From the NCBI GenBank assembly GCA_046758065.1, contig JBHHZM010000098.1, positions 1-11,548 on the forward strand: 11,548 nucleotides of DNA, given 5' to 3'. A program made the translations under genes and the position numbers. The stretch comes from JBHHZM01 sp046758065. GTDB lineage: Bacteria; Pseudomonadota; Alphaproteobacteria; JAAXGF01. Below the pieces are notes generated by a model, which was given only the letters and a program-made list of their open reading frames with translations, did no database searches and had not been told where the DNA came from. Positions 7,180 to 11,548 of the stretch are shown here, piece after piece. Numbering within the stretch: the stretch's first letter is position 1; each line of letters begins with the position of its first letter.

Positions 7180-8163
7180 TCAGACGGTGACCCGGGCGGA
7201 GCGTGGCGCATCGGCGCCAATGTGGTCGAGATACCAGGCGTAGGTCAACGCCAGACCCTCGCCGAGCGGAGTCCGCGCCCGCCAGCCGAGCGCCGCCAGG
7301 CGCGAAACGTCGAGCAGCTTGCGCGGCGTGCCGTCGGGCCGGGTCGCGTCGAAGCGGATCTCGCTCTCGAACCCCACCGTTTCGCAGACCAGCCGCGCCA
7401 GCCCGGCGATCGTCACGTCCTCGCCGCAGCCCAGGTTCACCGGGGCTTCGTCCGAGTAGACCTTGAGGAGATGCACCAGCGCGTCGGCGAGATCGTCGAC
7501 GTAAAGGAACTCGCGCCGGGGCCTTCCGGTACCCCAGACCTCGAGCGCGGACGCGCCCGCGCGCTTCGCCGCATGGGCCTTGGCCATCAGCGCCGGCAGC
7601 ACGTGGCCGGTTTCGAGGTCGAAGTTGTCGCCGGGACCGTAAAGGTTGGTGGGCATCGCCGAAATGAAGTCGCAACCGTGCTGGCGGCGGAACGCCTGAC
7701 ACAGCTTGACGCCGGCGATCTTTGCCACCGCGTACCACTCGTTGGTCGGCTCCAGTGGGCCGGTGAGCAGCGCGTTCTCCGGAATCGGCTGCGGCGCGCG
7801 TCCGGGATAGATGCACGACGAGCCGAGAAACAGGAGCTTGGCGACCCCCAGCCGTCGCGACGCTTCGATCACGTTGGTTTCGATCGCCAGGTTGTCGTAC
7901 AGGAAATCGCCCGGCCGGCTGTCGTTCGCCAGGATGCCGCCGACCCGCGCCGCCGCCACGACGACGACCTCGGGCCGCGTCTCGGCCATCCAGTCCTCGA
8001 CCTCGGCCTGGCGTCTGAGATCGAGCGCCGCGCGTTCGACCGCCACCACCTCGCAGTCCTCGGCCGCCAGCCGCCGCACCAGCGCCGCGCCCACCATGCC
8101 CCGGTGACCGGCGACCCATACCCGCCGGTTCGCGAGCCGGAACCCCGACCCTTCAGGCGCCAT
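7180..8163 (-). CDS. fcl: GDP-L-fucose synthase (GDP-4-keto-6-deoxy-mannose 3,5-epimerase/4-reductase)
   Basis: This is a 327-residue extended short-chain dehydrogenase/reductase, the usual length for the family. It epimerises C3 and C5 and reduces C4 of GDP-4-keto-6-deoxy-D-mannose with NADPH, giving GDP-L-fucose in the cytoplasm. The nucleotide-binding loop is VAGHRGMVGAALVRRL (17-32). The catalytic region is FLGSSCIYP (112-120), with S115 and the epimerisation cysteine C117. Y144 and K148 form the YxxxK pair in NEWYAVAKIAG (141-151), and H187 in TGHVLPAL corresponds to the second epimerisation residue of the E. coli enzyme. PTNLYGPGDNFDLETGHVLP (171-190) and REFLYVDDLADA (217-228) are also typical. 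ATG 8163 overlaps the end of gmd by 11 bases and it follows gmd on the same strand, the classic two-step order. An RmdA/RmdB-like outcome (GDP-rhamnose) is unlikely with this intact epimerase signature. Confidence 0.95.
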   Translation of the reverse strand: MAPEGSGFRLANRRVWVAGHRGMVGAALVRRLAAEDCEVVAVERAALDLRRQAEVEDWMAETRPEVVVVAAARVGGILANDSRPGDFLYDNLAIETNVIEASRRLGVAKLLFLGSSCIYPGRAPQPIPENALLTGPLEPTNEWYAVAKIAGVKLCQAFRRQHGCDFISAMPTNLYGPGDNFDLETGHVLPALMAKAHAAKRAGASALEVWGTGRPRREFLYVDDLADALVHLLKVYSDEAPVNLGCGEDVTIAGLARLVCETVGFESEIRFDATRPDGTPRKLLDVSRLAALGWRARTPLGEGLALTYAWYLDHIGADAPRSARVTV

Positions 8164-9337
8164 GACCGGTGCGTCGCTTCACCCGCGCCCGGTGCGTATC
8201 CTTCGCGTTCACGCCGGCCTGAAGATCCCGGATTTTCTGGCGCAGACGCAGGTCCAAATGAGCGAGGCCGCTTTCGGAGTCCGCGAGTCCCGCGGCGCGC
8301 GACACTTCTTCGAGGTCGTTGTTCACCATCTCGGCGACGAGTTGGGCAAAGCCGGTGCGGTGGCGCCAGCCGAGTCGCTCGCGCGCCTTGGTCGGATCGC
8401 CGATCAGGGTTTCGACCTCGGCGGGACGGAAATAGGTGGGGTCGATCTCGACCAGGACCTCGCCGCTCGCCGCATCGAGGCCGCGCTCTTCGGCGCCCGC
8501 GCCGCGCCAGACGATCTCCCGGCCGACCTCGCGGAACGCTAGTTCGACGAACTCGCGCACCGAGTGCTGCTCGCCGGTGGCCAGCACGTAATCGTCCGGC
8601 GCGTCCTGTTGCAGCATCAGCCACATGCCCTCGACGTAGTCGCGTGCGTGGCCCCAGTCGCGCCGCGCCTCCAGATTGCCGAGATAGAGCGTCCGCTGGA
8701 GCCCGAGTTCGATCGCCGCCACGCCGCGCGTGATCTTGCGGGTCACGAAGGTCTCGCCGCGCGTCGGGCCCTCGTGGTTGAACAGGATCCCGTTCGAGGC
8801 GTGAAACCCGTACGCCTCGCGGTAGTTCACCGTGATCCAGTAGCCGTAGAGCTTGGCCACCCCGTACGGGCTGCGCGGCCGGAACGGCGTCGTCTCGCGC
8901 TGCGGTGTCTCGACCGCCGCGCCGTAGAGCTCCGAAGTCGAGGCCTGATAGAAGCGCGCGCTCGGACCGAGATCGAGAATGCGCATCGCTTCGAGAAGCC
9001 GAAGCGTGCCCAGCCCGTCGGCGTTGGCCGTGTACTCCGGCGTCTCGAAGCTCACCTGCACGTGGCTCTGCGCCGCGAGATTGTAGATTTCGCTCGGCCG
9101 GCAGTCGGCCATCAGCCGGATCAGGTTGGTCGCGTCGGTGAGGTCGCCGTAGTGCAGGAAGAAGCGCACGTCGTCCTCGTGCGGGTCGGCATAGAGATGG
9201 TCGATCCGGCCGGTGTTGAACGACGACGAGCGGCGCTTGACGCCGTGAACCTCGTAGCCCTTGCCGAGAAGCAACGCCGCCAGATACGCCCCGTCCTGGC
9301 CGGTAACCCCGGTGATCAAGGCAACCTTCCGCGTCAT
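8153..9337 (-). CDS. gmd: GDP-mannose 4,6-dehydratase
   Basis: This encodes a 394-residue NADP-dependent dehydratase that converts GDP-D-mannose to GDP-4-keto-6-deoxy-D-mannose, the substrate of the adjacent fcl product. ALITGVTGQDGAYLA (6-20) is the cofactor loop, HGVKRRSSSFNTGRIDHLY (31-49) the Gmd-specific arginine loop, and YNLAAQSHVQVSFETP (85-100) is typical of the family. The catalytic residues T133 and E135 lie in QASTSELYG (131-139), and Y158 and K162 in SPYGVAKLYGYW (156-167). RGETFVTRKITRG (193-205) and RDWGHARDYVEGMWLMLQQD (226-245) complete the signature. ATG 9337 is chosen because the family begins a few residues before the glycine loop; the in-frame GTG at 9361 would add 8 residues. 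After residue 340 the protein continues for about 50 residues (ESGLAHLDLRLRQKIRDL then a basic end), beyond where most Gmd proteins stop. It is the first gene of the minus-strand operon. Confidence 0.95.
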   Translation of the reverse strand: MTRKVALITGVTGQDGAYLAALLLGKGYEVHGVKRRSSSFNTGRIDHLYADPHEDDVRFFLHYGDLTDATNLIRLMADCRPSEIYNLAAQSHVQVSFETPEYTANADGLGTLRLLEAMRILDLGPSARFYQASTSELYGAAVETPQRETTPFRPRSPYGVAKLYGYWITVNYREAYGFHASNGILFNHEGPTRGETFVTRKITRGVAAIELGLQRTLYLGNLEARRDWGHARDYVEGMWLMLQQDAPDDYVLATGEQHSVREFVELAFREVGREIVWRGAGAEERGLDAASGEVLVEIDPTYFRPAEVETLIGDPTKARERLGWRHRTGFAQLVAEMVNNDLEEVSRAAGLADSESGLAHLDLRLRQKIRDLQAGVNAKDTHRARVKRRTGHGA

Positions 9338-9497
9338 CGCAGGAGACCCTCGCAGCTTCACTCGCCGCCGCCCGTGACGGGAGCGGCACGTTTCGCTACG
9401 ATGGAACCGATACGGTTAACAGAGGCTTAGCGACCCGATGGATACCGCGCAGCGAGCCACGGCACGGCGCGCCCCACACACCGGTGCGGCGGGGGCG

Positions 9498-9513
9498 TTA
9501 ACGAAATTTTGAC
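9498..9513. promoter_or_regulatory. Candidate CtrA-type box (TTAA-N7-TTGAC)
   Basis: TTAACGAAATTTTGAC reads TTAA, seven bases, then TTGAC. The alphaproteobacterial cell-cycle regulator CtrA binds TTAA-N7-TTAAC, so this site has one mismatch. The reverse strand also gives one mismatch (TCAA-N7-TTAAC). It lies 122 bases upstream of the beta-barrel ATG and its right half overlaps a possible -35 element, a common arrangement at CtrA-activated promoters. The motif match is seen directly; CtrA control is inference. Confidence 0.4.
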
Positions 9514-9536
9514 CCCCGTTCACTCCAAATTAACCT
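9509..9536 (+). promoter_or_regulatory. Possible sigma70-type promoter for the beta-barrel/export operon
   Basis: TTGACC (9509-9514) matches five of six bases of the -35 consensus. TAACCT (9531-9536), 16 bases further on, matches three of six of the -10 consensus, including the leading TA and final T. It points toward the beta-barrel start about 100 bases downstream. The -10 is weak, so this would need an activator; the overlapping CtrA-like box would fit. Other AT-rich hexamers nearby could serve equally well. Confidence 0.3.
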
Positions 9537-9599
9537 GCAGGCGATAGTCAAGAGACGGATTGATATGGCTTTTCTTGCAAGCTTGGCCATGTAAGGTAA

Positions 9600-9607
9600 A
9601 TGGTTAA
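9600..9607 (-). promoter_or_regulatory. Candidate CtrA half-site (TTAACCAT)
   Basis: On the minus strand this is exactly TTAACCAT, a half-site described for CtrA in Caulobacter. It sits 27 bases before the beta-barrel ATG at 9635, where a bound protein could repress that gene or act on the gmd promoter. An eight-base match by itself is weak evidence; its value comes from the near-complete CtrA-like box in the same gap. Confidence 0.3.
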
Positions 9608-9634
9608 CGCCCGTGGTTCTTGTGCGGGGGCGCG

Positions 9635-10966
9635 ATGCGTGCGACGACCCTTTTCGGTCGCGCGCCGTCGATCGTTCCGCCGGATGCGGCGCGGTCCGGG
9701 CGCGACGCGGGGAGAAACGCCTTGCTGTTGAACTGCCGCAGCGTGCGATGCGCAACGGTCGCCGCCGCGATCTTCGGCTGGGCTGCCGGCGCGCAGGCTC
9801 AGACCGCACTTGAGGACTCGGTCGGTGAGCGGAAGCATCCCGATTTCGAGCCCATCGGCATCTCCCTCGGCCGCGACGTGAGCTTTCTGTTCTTCCCCAA
9901 GCTCGAGGTCGACGTCGCGCACACCGACAACCTGTTCCGCACCCGAACGAACGAGGTCTCGGACCAGGTTCTGCGGATCAATCCCTCGTTCGAGGTGCGC
10001 TCGGACTGGGACAATCACGCGCTGTCGCTCAAGGGCCAGCTTACCCAGGCCTACCACAAGAGAACCCCGAGCGAGGACTGGACCGACTACCAGGTTGCGC
10101 TCGGGGGCCGGCTCGACGCGTTCGAACGGAGCCGCCTCAACGGTAGGCTCGCATTCGAGCGCGGCCACGAGGACCGCGGCTCGCCCGACGATCCCGAGCA
10201 GAACGAACCGACGGTCTTCCATGTCGCGAGTCTCGAGCTCTCCGGCGCCTATAACCCCGACGTGATTCTGCTGCAGGGTACGTTTACCCTGCGGCGGCGG
10301 GACTTCCGCGACGCCGGCGTGGTCAACAACGACGATCGCGACCGCGTCGAGATCGGGCTTCGGGGTCGCGCCGCCTACGAGTATGTGCCGGGCTCGGCGG
10401 CGTTCATCGAGGGCGCGCTCGACATCCGAGAATTCGACGCCCGCTTCGACGACGACTTCGTCGAGCGCAGCTCGCACGGCTGGGAAGTGCTCGTCGGCAA
10501 CACGCTCGATCTTTCGGGCGTCACCTTCGCCGAAGTCTCCGCGGGCTATCGCAGGCAGACGTTCGACGACGCCCGGCTCGACCCGACCGAAGGCTTTTCG
10601 TTCAGCGGCAGGATCGTCTGGAATCCCACGGATCTGCTCAGCTTCGACCTCAATGCCCGTCGTCTCGTCCGCGAGACGACGGTGACCGGCGCATCCTCGA
10701 CCTTCGTCTCGGTGTTCGGCCTCGACGCCGATTACGAGCCCCTCGTCAATCTGATTGTCAATGCGTCCCTCGAGTACGAGGTCGAGGACTTCCAGGGCAT
10801 ACCGCGCGACGACAACTCCGTGCGATTCAGCCTCGGCGGCCGCTATCTCATCGGCCCGAACCTTCACGCCGGGGTTACATACGAATTCGAGAAACGCGAT
10901 TCAGATGCGTTCGGCGACAATTTCACGGCCAATTCCGTCACCGTCTTCGCAAGCGCGCAATTCTAA
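9635..10966 (+). CDS. Outer-membrane beta-barrel protein of a polysaccharide locus (BBP2/VpsM-like)
   Basis: This is a 443-residue exported protein. A hydrophobic stretch, ATVAAAIFGWAAGAQA (40-55), ends in AQA|Q and looks like a type I signal peptide cleaved near residue 55. The mature part alternates short amphipathic strands and Asp/Arg-rich turns (for example VLRINPSFEVRSDWDNHALS, HVASLELSGAYNPDVILLQG, FSFSGRIVWNPTDLLSFDLN) and ends with phenylalanine in VFASAQF, the usual recognition end for outer-membrane barrel assembly. This fits the putative beta-barrel porin 2/DUF2320-type proteins found beside exopolysaccharide exporters. ATG 9635 has GGGGG four bases upstream, but leaves an unusually long 39-residue N-region; TTG 9722, TTG 9728 or GTG 9743 would give a normal signal peptide. 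It sits 12 bases before the Wza-family gene, so it probably serves export of the polymer across the outer membrane. The barrel call is firm, the exact family less so. Confidence 0.8.
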   Translation: MRATTLFGRAPSIVPPDAARSGRDAGRNALLLNCRSVRCATVAAAIFGWAAGAQAQTALEDSVGERKHPDFEPIGISLGRDVSFLFFPKLEVDVAHTDNLFRTRTNEVSDQVLRINPSFEVRSDWDNHALSLKGQLTQAYHKRTPSEDWTDYQVALGGRLDAFERSRLNGRLAFERGHEDRGSPDDPEQNEPTVFHVASLELSGAYNPDVILLQGTFTLRRRDFRDAGVVNNDDRDRVEIGLRGRAAYEYVPGSAAFIEGALDIREFDARFDDDFVERSSHGWEVLVGNTLDLSGVTFAEVSAGYRRQTFDDARLDPTEGFSFSGRIVWNPTDLLSFDLNARRLVRETTVTGASSTFVSVFGLDADYEPLVNLIVNASLEYEVEDFQGIPRDDNSVRFSLGGRYLIGPNLHAGVTYEFEKRDSDAFGDNFTANSVTVFASAQF

Positions 10967-10978
10967 CCCGGACAAACC

Positions 10979-11548
10979 ATGAACCCACGCCCGTCCACCT
11001 CCGTTCAGCGGATCTTGCGCGGCCTCGCAGCGGCGGCGCTTTTCTGCGCGATTACGACGCTCGCCGCCCCCGTCCGGGGCCAAGAGCAGCCTGAATACCG
11101 AATTGGCCCCGGCGACCGGCTCGACATCACCGTCTTCGGCCAAAAGGATCTGTCGGGCAAAGTCGTGGTCGATGGCTCGGGGCGCATCTCTTTCCCGCTG
11201 CTCGGCCTGATCGACGCCGACAACAAGACCATCGCCGAGCTGCAGGCGCAGATCACCGTGGCGCTCGACCGCGATTTCATCGTCAATCCCAGGGTCAGCA
11301 TCGAGGTCGTCAACTACCGGCCGTTCTTCATTCTCGGCCAGGTCAACAAGCCGGGCAGCTACTCGTACATTGAAGGCATGACCGTGCGCATGGCGGTGGC
11401 GCTCGCCGGCGGCTTCACGCGGCGCGCCCGGGAAAGCAGCGTGGTCGTCATACGCGCCCATGATCCCGAGCAGCAGCGTCGCGAGTCCAAGCTCGACGCC
11501 GCGGTGCTGCCCGGCGACACGATCGAGGTCGAGCGCCGCCTGTTCTAG
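10979..11548 (+). CDS. Wza-family polysaccharide export protein (Poly_export + SLBB), short non-lipoprotein form
   Basis: This encodes a complete 189-residue periplasmic protein ending in TAG at the last bases of the window. Residues 11-35 form a signal peptide (RILRGLAAAALFCAITTLAA) with likely cleavage near VRGQ. The Poly_export domain begins EYRIGPGDRLDITVFGQKDL (39-58), includes VDGSGRISFPLLG (64-76), and ends near NPRVSIEVVNY (103-113). One SLBB domain follows, with FFILGQVNKPGSYSYIEGMT (116-135) and a final LPGDTIEVERRLF. Unlike Wza of E. coli (about 380 residues) there is no lipobox cysteine (the only cysteine, C23, lies in LFC within the hydrophobic core), a single SLBB domain, and no C-terminal amphipathic helix to cross the outer membrane. 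The start follows the barrel stop by 12 bases with a weak ribosome site, so the two are probably cotranscribed. The likely role is a periplasmic channel or adaptor in polymer export. Confidence 0.93.
   Translation: MNPRPSTSVQRILRGLAAAALFCAITTLAAPVRGQEQPEYRIGPGDRLDITVFGQKDLSGKVVVDGSGRISFPLLGLIDADNKTIAELQAQITVALDRDFIVNPRVSIEVVNYRPFFILGQVNKPGSYSYIEGMTVRMAVALAGGFTRRARESSVVVIRAHDPEQQRRESKLDAAVLPGDTIEVERRLF

Larger units (their letters stand above)
9338..9634. promoter_or_regulatory. Divergent intergenic regulatory region between gmd and the beta-barrel gene
   Basis: This 297-base gap separates the divergent gmd and beta-barrel genes, so it should hold promoters for both. The left half is GC-rich like the genes. 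The right half, about 9497-9608, is clearly AT-richer and contains four TTAAC sequences (9416-9420 lies outside it to the left; 9498-9502, 9530-9534 and 9604-9608 inside). A 24-codon open frame (9438-9512) has no support as a gene. No terminator, tRNA or attachment site was seen. Confidence 0.7.

Noticed and set aside
7222..8733. 503-codon plus-strand open frame antisense to fcl and gmd
   Set aside because: It has no domain, and both opposite genes carry complete catalytic signatures and normal lengths.
9338..9361. Longer gmd start at GTG 9361
   Set aside because: It would add only 8 residues before a family-typical N-terminus; ATG 9337 fits better.
8564..9430. 288-codon plus-strand open frame antisense to gmd
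   Set aside because: Its composition is that of a shadow frame and it covers the conserved gmd core; only its last few codons reach the intergenic gap.
9438..9512. 24-codon open frame (MDTAQRATARR...) in the divergent gap
   Set aside because: It is too short to test, has no convincing ribosome site, and overlaps the candidate CtrA box. Chance is sufficient.
9546..9551. Minus-strand TTGACT as a -35 for gmd
   Set aside because: No acceptable -10 lies 16-18 bases away on the minus strand, so the gmd promoter could not be placed.
9575..9602. Alternative promoter TTGCAA with TAAATG at 16-base spacing
   Set aside because: Both elements are weaker than the 9509-9536 candidate, and the -10 lacks the conserved final T. 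Kept only as a fallback.
9548..10867. 439-codon minus-strand open frame antisense to the barrel gene
   Set aside because: It has no recognisable domain and is acidic low-complexity sequence. The opposite strand encodes a signal peptide and strand pattern ending in a terminal Phe.
1..11548. Mobile elements, CRISPR arrays, tRNA or rRNA genes, phage or defence genes
   Set aside because: I saw no transposase, integrase, terminal inverted repeats, spaced direct repeats or structured RNA signatures; nearly every base belongs to polysaccharide-related genes.

Overview
The window is GC-rich (roughly 70% by eye) and almost fully coding. It carries part of a surface or exopolysaccharide locus. Overlapping genes, NTG starts, the gene families present and a CtrA-like box in the only sizeable intergenic gap suggest an alphaproteobacterium, possibly of the Rhodospirillales type. 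That placement is inference; no rRNA, tRNA or housekeeping marker is present.

Region 1 (1-6483, plus strand) is a compact run of seven genes in which each gene overlaps the next by 4 to 38 bases. In order they are: the tail of a probable thymidylate-kinase-like P-loop protein, an APH/choline-kinase-fold phosphotransferase, a SAM-dependent methyltransferase, a GT4 glycosyltransferase, a Wzy/O-antigen-ligase-type membrane polymerase, a second GT4 glycosyltransferase, and a WecG/TagA/CpsF (GT26) glycosyltransferase. Together they would assemble, modify and polymerise a lipid-linked repeat unit.

Region 2 (6491-9337, minus strand) converges on region 1 with only 7 bases between the stop codons. 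Transcribed right to left, it encodes GDP-mannose 4,6-dehydratase (gmd), GDP-L-fucose synthase (fcl) and a HisB/GmhB-type HAD phosphatase. The first two would supply GDP-L-fucose, or a related GDP-6-deoxy sugar, to the glycosyltransferases.

Region 3 (9338-9634) is a 297-base divergent intergenic gap, AT-rich for this genome over its right half. It holds several GTTAAC/TTAA motifs, a one-mismatch CtrA-type box overlapping a possible -35 element, and an exact TTAACCAT half-site.

Region 4 (9635-11548, plus strand) encodes an outer-membrane beta-barrel protein with a signal peptide, followed 12 bases later by a short Wza-family periplasmic export protein (Poly_export plus SLBB) with no lipobox. 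These two would form the outer-membrane export end of the pathway.

No flippase, chain-length tyrosine kinase or initiating phosphoglycosyltransferase lies in the window, so the system is incomplete here. I see no mobile element, CRISPR array or RNA gene. The locus is a recognisable polysaccharide cluster. The points most worth a second look are the possible CtrA control, the missing zinc ligands in the phosphatase, the identity of the GDP-sugar, and the lipobox-less exporter paired with a barrel.
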